Shown: piece by piece, positions 36,485-48,194 of the stretch | Layout: each line of letters begins with the position of its first letter | How positions within the stretch are numbered: the stretch's first letter is position 1 | Origin: Parietaria judaica | Lineage: Eukaryota; Streptophyta; Magnoliopsida; Rosales; Urticaceae | Assembly: GCA_954871525.1 (NCBI GenBank) | Contig: OX940864.1 | Location: 4,520,001-4,584,000, forward strand | Direction of reading: 5' to 3' | DNA: 64,000 bases | The notes under the pieces: generated by a model | What the model saw: the letters and a program-made list of their open reading frames with translations, nothing else | What the model was told of the DNA's origin: nothing | Database searches by the model: none | Program-made: the position numbers and the translations under genes

Positions 36485-37051
36485 TAGGGGTGAACAAAAG
36501 AAACCGTAAACCGAATTTTTAACTGAGAACCGATCAAACCGATACCGATTAAACCGCAACCGCTATTAAAGCGGTTAAAACCGAATATACTGAGAAAAAA
36601 ACTGAATACCGAAATAGGTTAAAACGGGATTTTCGGTTTTAATGTGAAAACCGCAACCGCTTACCCAGTTTTACCGCTTTAACTAAATCTAATATTATAT
36701 TTTATTTACCATATCTATCAACACATCAAAAAGATTTTTCTTATCTAATCTCTCGGTGTAATATTGTGTAATATTAATATTTAGTAATTTGTTTATGTGT
36801 AATAATTTAAGATATTAACATTTAGTAGTATGTTTATGTGTAATATTAGTAGTCATTTTTAGTTTAAAAGCGGTAAATGTGGGCAAAAAACCGATAATAC
36901 CGCAACCGAACACCGAATACCGATTATACGGTAAATGCGGTTTTCATCTTTAAAAATAGGGTATTCGGTTATCATTTCTAAAATACTGAAATGCGGTATT
37001 CGGTCTATTATTTGTCAAAAACCGCACCAAATACCCGCTTGTTCACCCCTA
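36485..37051. mobile_element. hAT MITE (TAGGGGTGAACA family)
   Basis: TAGGGGTGAACAA at the left is mirrored by TTGTTCACCCCTA at the right. Both sides are flanked by GTTGACAC (36477-36484 and 37052-37059), a perfect 8-bp duplication. The interior is rich in AACCG/CGGTT words. No coding capacity. Confidence 0.92.
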
Positions 37052-37059
37052 GTTGACAC

Positions 37060-38469
37060 CTCTATTTAAACAGTGAGAAATTAACATCATTTAACAAATT
37101 ATGTAATCGATAATCATAATATACCAAGTCAAATACTTCTAGAAGCGTTTACTTTGCTTGCCCTTTACAAAAGTTAAGTCATTATTTATGATTAATTAAT
37201 CACCTTGAGGTTTACTCTCTACTAAAATTATACATTAATCAATGCCAATCTTTTCCAACCCATTTTGTAATTTAAGAAAATAGAATAAAGGACAACATCA
37301 ATTTTTAGGGTCCATCATTCAAAGGAAAAAAAATATCAATCATCTTAACTTTAGAGCCGTGGAAATTCAATTTATATGTCACTATCAAATGTTGGCGAAA
37401 CAAATAAATACATCATGAAGACAATATATTTACCGTATAACATGTTCGGTCCACTTCAACGCCCAATGCATAACAACACCAAATAATATTGATAGGAACA
37501 AAATAAAGTTAATCAATTTTAGCATAGAAATTGTGGGAGTGAATAGTACGTAGTAAAGCGACATTGTGTCGTTTTAATAAATTTATAATTGACACTTCCA
37601 CATTTTCAACAAAAACAAAATAAGGGAAATAAAATGTCCACTTATGCAAAAATGTAGTTGAAGATAGTGACGGCAAATATACTTAAGTTATTATAAAAGG
37701 CGTAATTCTACACAAATAGTTTTCTTTTTACCGCAAATGCTCCTAAGTTTTTCATTTGTAGCATTTATTTGGGAGTTTTTGTTTTTGATCATTTATTTGG
37801 GAGTTTTCATCAAGTTAGATAGAATTCATTTGTATAACTTCCAAAACAACCCTTGGCTTCAGACGTTTCAGGTGCCGGGTTTTGGTTGTTCAGCGAGAAA
37901 GAGTGTGCATGCGATTTCACCATGGCCAGTGTCGGGTTTCGGCATGGCAGCTTCTCTATTCATGAAGTCTAAGGCTCTAAGCTCTCTCCTGAATTAAAAT
38001 GAGAAAATTATATAATTTGTTTGTATGAGTCTGATTTTCAAATGCTTATTAATAATTTGTCTTTTTTATAATTAGTGTATCAGTTTTTATGTTTAAATTT
38101 TAAATTGTCTAGAGATGTCCAAGCATTTCACAAGCGTATTTTAATTTTGACTTGAGATTTGCGAACATTGTTGCACTATAATAGTATTTTAATTTTAATT
38201 AAGTGGGTTGGTACCCTCCTTAATTGTATTCATGTTTTTCTTTTTTACATAGTTCATAGAAACACATTCAAACTGATGCTACAAATATTAAAACTCTGAT
38301 ATTATTACCGTGAAAAAACTATGTCAATAACTCAATTTAATGAAAGAACATCCACTTTACATTTTGTATATGTAAATATCTATGTTTTGCATAAACAACT
38401 CAAATGATTTTTTTGACCAAAATACTTGTTGAAAGTTTATGGCACTCCTTTATTTAGTCAATGTGTGAA
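37060..38469. other. Intergenic DNA
   Basis: No gene accepted. A short frame at 37737-37997 has no recognisable domain. The right end (38410-38474) is similar to 47795-47870 and probably marks the left edge of the tandem duplicated segment. Confidence 0.45.
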
Positions 38470-38474
38470 CTAGT

Positions 38475-39467
38475 GCCCCGTTTGGCATTGTGCTGTCTTC
38501 AAAATTGCTTTTAAAATTTACTGTCAGAAAAAGTGCTGTCAGAGAAAGTAATGCACTGTTTGGTTAATGAAAAAAAAAACAATTGATTTTTTCAAAAGTT
38601 CAAGTTTACTGTTTGGCAACCAATTTTACTTAATTAGCTTCTACATGTAACAAAATACTAAAGTAGACATAAATAATGTTAATTAAATCTCAATTTTAAT
38701 ATAAAAAGTTAAAAAATAATATAAATAATATAATTACTCAATAAATAAAATAAAAAACATTGTTTAGTTTGTTATGCCTTTTATGCTTTTAATTGACAAT
38801 AATTATGGTGACAATACTAATTTTTTACATCCACGTTTCCTCCGGTCACGGTAAAAAATTAGTACTTTTACCAACTAAAAAGAACTAATGCTTTAACTGC
38901 AATAATTATATGTATTTGTTTTTTTATATACGTTTACCTTCCAAAAAGAATTGGTACTTTAACTATAATGATTTAAGAATGTGAACGCAAAATGTACTTT
39001 TACCACTTAAAAAAATTGGTACTTTAACCGCAATGGTAAAATATTTTTGGTACTTTTACCACCCAATAAGAATTGGTACTTCAACTGAAATAATTTTAAA
39101 AAAATGGATGTAAAAAATTGGTATCTTTACTATCCAAAAAGAATTGGTACTTTAACCATAATAATTAAAAAATATGGACATAAAAAAATGATGCTTTTAC
39201 CACTTAAAAAGAATAAGACTCTTAACCGCAATAGTAAAATGTATTTTTGGTACTTTTACCACCAAAAAAAGTATTTTTGGAGATAGAGAAGAAGAAAAAC
39301 AAAAGTAGATTCTAACAAAAGCATCTATTATCTGTTTTTAAATTTTGCCTATACAAAAGCTAAACTTTTTACTGAAGTGCTTCTATCGTAACTTACCAAA
39401 CACAAATATTGACTTAAAATTCTATAAAAAGCAAAAGCACCTAATAATAAGCAATACCAAACGGGGC
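38475..39467. mobile_element. Non-autonomous DNA transposon with GCCCCGTTTGG ends
   Basis: It starts GCCCCGTTTGGCATTG and ends CAATACCAAACGGGGC, flanked by CTAGT on both sides (38470-38474 and 39468-39472). The interior holds several diverged copies of a unit containing TTGGTACTTTTACCAC and AAAAAGAATTGGTACTTTAAC. The corresponding place in the paralogous segment (near 47860, GGCCTAGTGTGAAAT) has one CTAGT and no element. The superfamily is unclear because the apparent duplication is 5 bp. Confidence 0.75.
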
Positions 39468-39746
39468 CTAGTCCAAGTCCAAAAACCATTTTAATAATTA
39501 TATATATATATAAGATTCTGAAAAGATGTAGGTTTCTTTTCTGAGATGATAAAGGAAGTGCAAGTTACAAAGTCTAGTTCATTCTATTTGACTCTTGAAA
39601 GAGACGAAACTAAGCACAACGTTCAAAACTTTGGTATAAAAAACCAAAATTGCAAATTAAGTGATAACAAATTCTTATTCAAGGAATCTAAGTTCATCCT
39701 AAGTATAACATTAGCGTGAAATCAGCCATTATTTTTCGTACTTCTC

Positions 39747-42311
39747 TTAGCTTCTTTCTTCATCCGATTGAGAGCACGGAGGTCCGGGGACGGAGTCTGC
39801 AAAGAAGTCCTCAACTGAAAATATATAAAATAGTTATTAGATAATGAATATTGACTAAACAAAAACAAAAAAATAGCAAATGACTAGAGTTAGGAAGAAA
39901 AAAAAAACACTAAATAGAAAAATTCATGGAATAATACTTTTTTGGATATCCAAACATTAAAAATCTCAAATTAAATGTATGAAACTCGCCTAAATCGTCC
40001 TGCTCGGGAGAGTCTAATAAAATGTCTGAATCGGATGGCAGGAAAGGGGAACCGGTATAGTTTCCGAGGGCTCCTAAATCTGCGCAATAATAATGGAATT
40101 ACATCATAGAGGAAACAATGCAATGAAATAGCTACTATAATTTATATTACTGAAGGGGAAGATGTTAATTCATGGGGCGCTCACGCTAAATTTTGAGTTC
40201 AAGGGGAAATTCCGCACTACTCGACGAGTTTAGAAGCATGTCTAAACTAAAATCTTAATTCGACGTTCACGCTAAATTCCGAACTAGTCAATGAATTCAG
40301 GGAGTAAATGCGAGATTCTACTAAGTTTGTGAACAAACTGCAAATTAAACAGAGATATTCATGGACACAAATCACTGCAAATAATCTCTCAAACATAAAG
40401 TAAATGTTTATTTATTTTTTATGTTACCTCCCAGGCTTGATAAATCAGCCGTAAAATCCGGTAAGCTGAAATTCCACTGAATTTGATCCAACGGTCTCAG
40501 TGAGTCCCTGGAATTCCCTGGGCCACCATCGGGAGCAAGTTGCAGCCCCACCGAGCTCGCGACATCAGAGGTGAACGCCGTGTCAAGAGCTGATGTGTCC
40601 ACTCCCATTCCTGATATCTCCGACGCGGTGAAAGGGAAGTGACCGCTTGATGCAACCGATGTGGGACTCACAGCCATCTCCGACATGGATGACATGGCCC
40701 CGTTTGGCGGCATGATGGGCGCCACATCAGCATTGTCAATCATCATACTTCAACAAAAGATCAAAGTTTCAAAGAGCGGCCTTAACCAACTTGTTAATGA
40801 TTATTATGTAACTTTTTAGTATGTTTTATGCAGCCAATCTAAATTTTCTGTTCATGGTATTCGTCAATCAGAAGCGAGGATTATATTGATAAATTAAAAC
40901 GGAGACGAGTAACTACTGCCTCTTCAAAAAATAAAAAGACTATATATGTAGCCTAAGCTATCGAGTTAGTTAGCTATATTAATTCGGTATATATTCGGAA
41001 CAAATTATTTTTAAGTACGTGTCGAACTAAAATCATTCATTCTCTCTGCAGGTTTTCTCTTCCTAGTCTCCTATTTTAGGCTTGCACAATTATATGTATA
41101 AACTCTCCACACACATCTCAATTCCTCTGTTTCAAGAAACTGGAAATTGTCTTTAGTAAAAGTTACTCATAATTGAAAAAATGGTACGTAATAAATTTAA
41201 AATATGAAATAAAATAAATCTTACTCGCTACTGGAATTCATCCTAATAGGATGATAGTTGCTCGGGGCAGGAACTCCGTTGACCACGTGGCAGTTTGACA
41301 TTGCAAGGCCCATGGGATCGAGATGGTGTTGCACTGTGCCTGCCATATGATGCTGCGGTAGCACGGGATATCCCATTGGTAAGTTGTTGACTGCGCTGCC
41401 AACAAGTGACGGTATACGACAACGATGTTATATATGAATTCCATATAATACACACAAGCACTGTCTCGTGATCTCAGATGGTTCATGCTATTAGACTATC
41501 GAATCAGGTACGATGAGAAATTACCGGGCATCGGGTGAATTCCATTCTGTATAGGGGCCAAAGGAACCTTTGGAGGCATTGGATATTTCATTAAGTGATA
41601 CTGATGCTCAAGTAAATGATTGAACATGAGAATTTGTCTTTTCAGTTTCAGCCGTATGTAATACGCTCGGAAAAAGTCGGCATTCTCTTCCTCCAGCTTC
41701 TGCCATACTGAAAATTATAGAAAATAAGAGACGAATGATCATAACGGACCGTGTATCGAAGGTACTGCAAAGCCTACCGAGCGAAGTAAAACCAGGCTCG
41801 ATCCTTGCACGGGTCAAAAGGGTTTTCACTACCTCGTCTCTGTTCATATACAGCTGAAGACATCTTTCTATCAAATTCTGGACCTGTAATATTCCCAAGG
41901 CAGATCATCATGAAGGCATAAATTTAATGGAAAAAAAAGACGGAGCTAGAAACTGTAGGAATCGGTAGCTCTCACAAGTTCGATGTCTTGTCGCGAAACT
42001 TTCTTACTATCAGTGCTTGGAGTTGATATGGAAGCGGAATCTGTGACGGGTGTCTCGGATTTGAGGTTTGGAGGTTGGTCTCCCTGTGAATCATGCGAAA
42101 CTTGGGAAGCTGTTGGTACTTCTTGTTTGTTCTGCGGAACCACAAACGAGCATTACAGCGAGAAAAACCAGATATTTAAAGCCGATATAGAAAAGTTAAA
42201 TTAATTCATTTCGAGGAAGCGAGCAACAAAGCGATAATCCCGATACATACATAAGGAATATAAATCGAGAACTATGATACGAAATTTAAATCGATACAGT
42301 ACCGTCTTCAT
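39747..42311 (-). CDS. Plant-specific PF09713/TIGR01589-domain protein, copy 1, unknown function
   Basis: Eight coding exons on the minus strand: 42311-42303, 42131-41976, 41883-41778, 41707-41525, 41390-41225, 40747-40428, 40079-39990 and 39814-39747. They total 1098 bases and 365 residues, all in frame. Residues 1-55 are polar (Ser/Thr-rich, SRQDIEL). The conserved domain (about 56-115) reads VQNLIERCLQLYMNRDEVV, then RARIEPGF, VWQKLEEEN and YIRLKLKRQI. It matches what I know of the plant-only A_thal_3526 family, which has no assigned function. The rest is Met/Pro/His-rich, then Ser/Gly/Asp-rich (SSMSEMAVSPTSVASSG), ending in an acidic tail (SDSDILLDSPEQ, EDFFADS). Such a layout would fit a nuclear or regulatory protein, but this is a guess. 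No signal peptide or membrane helix. Intron 7 has a GC donor. The first coding exon is only nine bases, so the start is less certain than the rest. Confidence 0.88.
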
Positions 42312-43150
42312 TTCATTTCAGCAGAGTGCAAGGAATGACCATATCTCTCTGTCGCTATGCTTTGGTGTATCTCTCCAACTAATTTCAACGCTAAATTCAA
42401 CCTGGAAACGAGCAAATTACAATTATAAATCTAGTTCTCAACATTCCAGCTTCAAAGGAGTATATTCTTCGACGACCATGGTGAGAATATCAAACTTTCT
42501 CGGGAAACAAACAGAAGAAATTCCAAATTCACTAGGAATATTCTCTCGACCATAAGCTTATTAAACAAATCCCTGCACGTGTTTAGCTTAATTTAATCAA
42601 AATACCAAAGCTTAAACTAATCAAGCTATTAAATAATAATAATAATAATAATTAACAAAAACTCCATTCCATTCCAGATCCCACAAAAAGTTGAGATTCT
42701 TTTGACAATGATTGCAAAAAAAAGCTAAACTCAAATAAATAAAAAATATAGATTTGAACAAAATCATCAGAAAGTTCAAAATCCAAAAAACCAGAAGCAG
42801 AAGCGCAACGCATCAAAGATCGACAAAAGCTTACCTCAGAAATCTGCCTCAACCCTCCACAGATTGGACCAAAACCGCTGTGATTTCGACGAATTAAGAG
42901 GGTTCCGAGCTCGGAGCGCCTCTTTGGAGAAGAAAATAAACTAATTTAAGCTAAAATCAGAAGAGAAACACTCCAATCAGCAGCTGAAAGAGTGGCGAGA
43001 GGGCGAATCCGGCATCGTCTTCAAGCTCGAGCTCGCTTCGACGGAAATCGATGGCGATGGCATTGGCGAAGCGAATCAGTGGGCGAGACGAGAGAGATAA
43101 GGGAAACGAAGAACAGAGAAGAGAAAATGAAAAGGGAAAATGCTTGGCTG
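42312..43150 (-). other. Spliced 5' UTR of PF09713 copy 1
   Basis: A likely non-coding exon ends with TTTCTGAG/GTAAGC at about 42836. An acceptor TTTCCAG near 42402 begins the exon carrying the start codon. That exon has an upstream ATG frame of nine codons (ATG GTC ATT) ending in the ATGA just before the main start, and a minimal ATGAAATGA overlapping the main ATG. Confidence 0.55.
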
Positions 43151-43172
43151 AACTGGGAAAAAAGGTTCTCGC

Positions 43173-43180
43173 ATTTTATA
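43173..43180 (-). promoter_or_regulatory. Putative TATA box of PF09713 copy 1
   Basis: TATAAAAT on the minus strand lies about 30 bases before the presumed transcript start, upstream of the purine/CT-rich leader. The corresponding place in copy 2 (about 51143-51150) has TATAAAAG. Confidence 0.55.
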
Positions 43181-43975
43181 GTTTGCATTAAAAATTGGAG
43201 AGGATTTCTGTAAAGGGAAACTAGTTCGGTTTAATTGGAGTCAACTTTACCTGAATTAGTCTCGTTGACTTAACTCACTGTAAAATCTCAAGGAAGTTAA
43301 AATTTCAACTTTCAAGTTCTACTCATAAATTCAGGAGAAATTTTATTTGATACAGCTGGAACCCGGATCGGTTTACCGGGTTTTTAGCATTTTTTTAGTC
43401 TGCTTTCGATTATTTTTGGGCATTTCATTTTCGAGACCAAGCTCGGTCGAGGTTCGGGAAAAGCCCGAAAATATTTTTACGGCTATAGTTACTTACTTAA
43501 ACTTAATTTAAAGTTCAAATTCTACTTGATTTTAAAAGTGGATTAAAATGGGTCAAAATTGGATGTTAGATCGTCCCGGTTTTGAAAACTTCGACCCCAT
43601 CCTGATTTTTTGGTCATTAAACGAAATGGACCGATTTTTAAAATAAAACGGGCCGGGGCCAAGACCGTGAGGTCAAAAATTGTAGCTTATTATACCAAAT
43701 AGTTAAATATACTATATGGTGATATATATGGAATTGATTTTTTACAGTAATTAATAACTCATTTATTATTGAAGATTTATTTTATAGTCCTAAGTGCAGC
43801 GGCTTCGGGTTTGAACAGAAGAAATATGTATGATTTTTTACTATACTTAGCAAGATTCACTCTCACACACACACCGTGAGTCACGAGACTCATATTCACT
43901 ATTTAATACTATTCAACTCTCCAATAATAGCTTCTCTCTTTTCAAGATATATTTGTTTATAAGGGTTAAAGTTAA
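43181..43975. other. Upstream intergenic DNA of PF09713 copy 1
   Basis: No gene. 43370-43680 contains repeated GACC/CGGG/AAAA words that look like a decayed MITE interior, but no clean ends were found. Confidence 0.4.
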
Positions 43976-44558
43976 GGGAATATTAAGGCAAAAATACCCA
44001 ATCTTTGGTCAACGTGTCTCCCTTGTATCCAACCTTTAACACTGGCGGCAAAAATACCCAACGTGCGTTGATCGTGACTTTGGCATGAAACCGTTAATTT
44101 TTCCATTAACATTCGCAATGTGGCCGTTAGCGGCAAAAATACCCAAACGTTTTTTTTTAATTAATTTTTAATTTTTTTAATTTATATATTTTTTTCTTTA
44201 CTTGATTAGTGATAATTACTTGAATTTCAAATACATGGAATAACACAAAAGTTAGTCAAAACATCAATTGATTTCTTCATGTGCTTGTATAAGCTACATT
44301 TATTGATAAAAATCTTTTTATTATGAGAAATTTTAAACATAGCATTACACAAAAGTCGATCATGATACTAATTATCAATTGTATATTAATTTTCTTGGAG
44401 AAACTAATTTGCCAACTAAACCTATTTATGAATAAAACAATTACATAGTTAATTTAAGGTTGACAGTCAAACTTTAAACAAAAACCTAATCATATTATTT
44501 TTGTTACATTTGACTATCTAAATATATAGCATGACATCTTAAAGAAATATTATATAAT

Positions 44559-44590
<32 letters not shown>

Positions 44591-45320
44591 AACTCTTACT
44601 GCATATATTCTCAAGTTATGACCATTACTTATATGTGAAACTTGAGAATATATGCACTAAGAGTTTCAAATATAAGTAATGGTCATAACTTGAGAATATA
44701 TGCACTAAGACTTTCACATATATATATACATATTATATAATATTTCTTTGAGATGTCATGCTATATATATTTAATTTTAGATAGTCAAATGTAACAAAAA
44801 CAATATGATTAGGTTTTTGTTTAAAGTTTGACTGTCAACCTTAAATTAACTATGTAATTGTTTTATTCATAAATAGGTTTAGTCGGCAAATTAGTTTCTC
44901 CAAGAAAATTAATATACAATTGATAATTAGTATCATGATCGACTTTTGTGTAATGCTATGTTTAAAATTTCTCATAATAAAAAGATTTTTATCAATAAAT
45001 GTAGCTTATACAAGCACATTAAGAAATCAATTGATGTTTTGACTAACTTTTGTGTTATTCCATGTATTTGGAATTCAAGTAATTATCACTAATCAAGTAA
45101 AGAAAAAAATATATAAATTAAAAAAATTAAAAATTAATTAAAAAAAACGTTTGGGTATTTTTGCCGCTAACGGCCACATTGCGAATGTTAACGGAAAAAT
45201 TAACGGTTTCATGCCAAAGTCACGGTCAACGCACGTTGGGTATTTTTGCCGCCAATTTTAAAAGTTGGGTACACGGGAGGCACGTTGACCAAAAATTTGT
45301 ATTTTTGCCGTAATTTTCCC
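43976..45320. mobile_element. Mutator-like foldback element, almost full-length palindrome (E4)
   Basis: It starts GGGAATATTAAGGCAAAAAT and ends TTTTTGCCGTAATTTTCCC, flanked by TAAAGTTAA and TAAACTTAA (43967-43975 and 45321-45329; 8 of 9 bases match). The two arms are about 660 bp each and stay nearly identical from the ends to the centre (for example ATGGAATAACACAAAAGTTA near 44235 facing its complement near 45050). The centre is near 44640, with very little loop. No coding capacity. A transcript across it would fold into a long double-stranded RNA. Confidence 0.92.
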
Positions 45321-45329
45321 TAAACTTAA

Positions 45330-46210
45330 TAGCGGATTAATTTTAATTTTTTTGTGATATAATATTTGTTTTCTTTTATGCTAAATTTCTTAATATTCAC
45401 TTTATCCGTGGAAGAAGTTTTCATTACTTTTTTTTTTTAATTTCTTCCACTTTTTTAATTAATTTAATAAAATTTTGGATATGTAGTTAAGTGTTAGACA
45501 GGTGTCATTTTTTAGAGAGAGAAAGAAATTTGTCAATTGAATTTCCAAAATTTGGTTAAATCAATAGAAAATAGATAAAATTTAAGTGAGAATTAAGATA
45601 ATAAATAATGAGAGCATTTATCATTAAAAAAATTATTTATTTAGCTTTTTCCCTTATATATGCTTAATTCAAGTTGAACAAAAGCAACAATTTCCTTGTC
45701 AAAATACTAGTTTCGTTTGTGAGCTTCTCTTGATGAAGCATATAAATGAAGCTTGATCTACACTTTATGAGGACCGTTGAGCTTTTGATACTTTTAACTA
45801 CCTTTGTGAACTTGATTGTTTATGCCTTTATGCATAGAGGCGTCTCATTCTATATGCTTAATAATTATGCTATAATATGGATTTACTTCTCCATTTATTT
45901 GCATTTAATTACGTTTTAATGTTAAGAGTTTGATTTTAGTCATTTAGCGTTTTGTTTTTCTTTTAAAACCCCTTAATAAGTTTAAATAACTTCTTATTGG
46001 GTCATAAAATAAAGTTTGAATAATATTAAGATCACTGTTTTCTTTTTTCTCCTTTAAATGTTGACATGTGATCTCATCTTTCTCTATTTCTCACGTTTTG
46101 TTTCCCAATTTTCAATTTCACTAATTATATTTTTCTGTGTCATCCTCAATATTGTGATTTCAGGCTTGAGATATAGTTTTTATTTTAATAGGGGTGACAT
46201 TATTGGCCAA
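45330..46210. other. Intergenic DNA
   Basis: No gene or classified repeat recognised. AT-rich, with poly-T runs. Short open frames here lack recognisable domains. Confidence 0.45.
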
Positions 46211-46214
46211 TGTT

Positions 46215-46385
46215 TACAATGCATTATTGCATTAATAGATATACTCAGTGTAACAATAAATGACACTGTTGACCAAATTTACATATGTAAAGGGGAACAC
46301 AATTATATCCTATGAAGTTGAAACTTGAAACCTTATTAAAAAGTATGTTGTGAAATTACCACTAGACCAAATAAATTTAGTTATT
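46215..46385 (-). mobile_element. tRNA-derived SINE copy
   Basis: On the minus strand it reads TTGGTCTAGTGGTAATTTC (A-box-like) and then AAGGTTTCAAGTTTC (B-box-like), followed by TTTACATATGTAAATTTGG and CAGTGTCA. The same order of blocks occurs in the plus-strand copy at 52085. Ends are approximate. Confidence 0.6.
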
Positions 46386-46389
46386 CACA

Positions 46390-47560
46390 GTGAGATATTA
46401 GTCTTTGACAAACTATGAATAGAAGTATTGGACGATTAAAATTGTTACTTGAATTTCACTCTAGTCGAGACAACTAAGTACGAGTAACTTAAATTTACCA
46501 ACCAATTGCACCACATGAACAGAAACAAAAAAGGACATATTTTGTACACACTTGATTAATAAATAAGATGGCGAAATAGTGCTAAGAAAAATATAGGAGA
46601 ATTGTGGTATAAGTAATCAATTTTATTCAAAGTGTAGGATATTCCCATTTTTTTTATTTTATTTTTTACTGACAATAGTATCCAAAATGTCACCAAAGAG
46701 TGTTAGAATATCCATAAAGTAAGAGACACACATATATCTCAAGTGTAATATAAAAATATTGAATAATTATTGTTTATAGGGTTTAACAGTAGACATATAC
46801 ATGTTCCTCGAGTATCAGACTTTAACAAGACATGAAAGGGCGAAATTGGACTTCGACATTATTTTGTGACTTTTGGGTACTATTGCGGTTAAAAGGAGAA
46901 ATTTGAAATATATCAAATCATCTAGTATAAGATTGAGTACTTATACCGTAAATATCTATATATATTTGATTTTTATTTTTTAATTTAATTGCTTTGAAGG
47001 CATCAACCTTATTCACCAATGAATACATTTGTACACATTTGAGGAGCCCAAGTGTCAGTTTTAAACTTATTAGGGAAATTATTGGGGACTTTGAAGGACC
47101 ACTTCATTTCATTTTCCTGACCCTCCCATTCCCATTTTGTATCTTTTTGGATCTCATTTATTTATTTATTTATACATTTTTAGATATTTACATACATATA
47201 TATATATTAAAAATATTTTTTTGAGGTACATAAAAATGTGTAACAAAGTGACAGCCGTTGAGCACCAAAATGTGTTAGTTTGTAATGATTGGTTAGAGTT
47301 TCACTCAAATAATAAAGTGTCCTTTTTCAAATGTTAATTTTGATGTACATTTTAATTTTTATGCCACATTTGTTTGTGCCATATTTGCTTCCTTCAAACC
47401 AATTTTGACACTGCTTTGAGCTTTGGATGACCATGTCCAATAAATTTTATGATTTAATAAGGGACATATTAAATACATGATTTAATTTGTAATCATGTTA
47501 ATTTTAAACCACTTTTAATACTTGAACAATTTTAGGATGGTCTTGTGAGATTGAAATATT
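46390..47560. repeat. Upstream part of the tandem duplicated segment (copy 1 side)
   Basis: Blocks match the copy 2 side in order. CACTCTAGTCGAGACAA (46460) matches CACTCGGGTCGAGACAA (55197), and ATACATTTGTACACATTTGA at 47023 recurs at 56425. GTGACAGCCGTTGAGCACCAA (47250) matches GTGACAACCGTTGAGCACCAA (57001), and CATTGCTTTGAGCTTT occurs near 57195. No coding function is apparent. Confidence 0.75.
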
Positions 47561-48194
47561 TAATATTAGTTTTACTAATGTTTATTGTAGATATAAATTA
47601 TATAATAAATAATTTAAATAAACCAGTGGTTTGGCGCCACTCTGTCACTGTAGAAAACCGGAAAACTAGCAAGTTTCGACGGGTTTTTGGGGTTTTGCCC
47701 GTGATAGAAGTACCTTCCTGGTGTTTTCTAAATCACATTTATTTCTTGATTGATTAAGCCTTTTAAATCATATTAAATTGAAAGATCAATTTATTTTATG
47801 AGCAAAATACATGTTGAAAAGTATATCTCCTTTATTTAATCATCTCATTCTTGTGGCCTAGTGTGAAATATTTCTATCCAAAATTCAAATATAAAAATAA
47901 TTCCACATATTGCATAACTATTTAAAATCCTTAGATTCTCAAAAGAAGTGCAAAGTTACAAAGGCTAGTTTATCCTCTTTGGCTATTGATAGAGACCAAA
48001 CTAAGCACAATGTTTCCTCAAAAAAACAAAAAAAAACAAAACAAAAAAGCAAAACAACTAAGCACAATGTTCAAAACTTTTGGGGTAAAATACCAAAATT
48101 GCCAACTTCATGATAACATATTCTTATTCAAGGGATCTAAATTTATCCTAAATATAACATTAGAGCGAAATCATATGTTGTTTTCATCTTTCCG
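47561..48194. other. 3' flank of PF09713 copy 2 and duplication junction
   Basis: From about 47795 the sequence parallels 38410 onward (AAAATAC-TGTTGAAA, CTCCTTTATTTA). From 47940 it parallels 39540 (AAGTGCAA-GTTACAAAG, ACTAAGCACAA-GTTCAAAAC), which is the probable 3' UTR. The boundary between duplicated units therefore lies at about 47560-47790. Confidence 0.6.
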
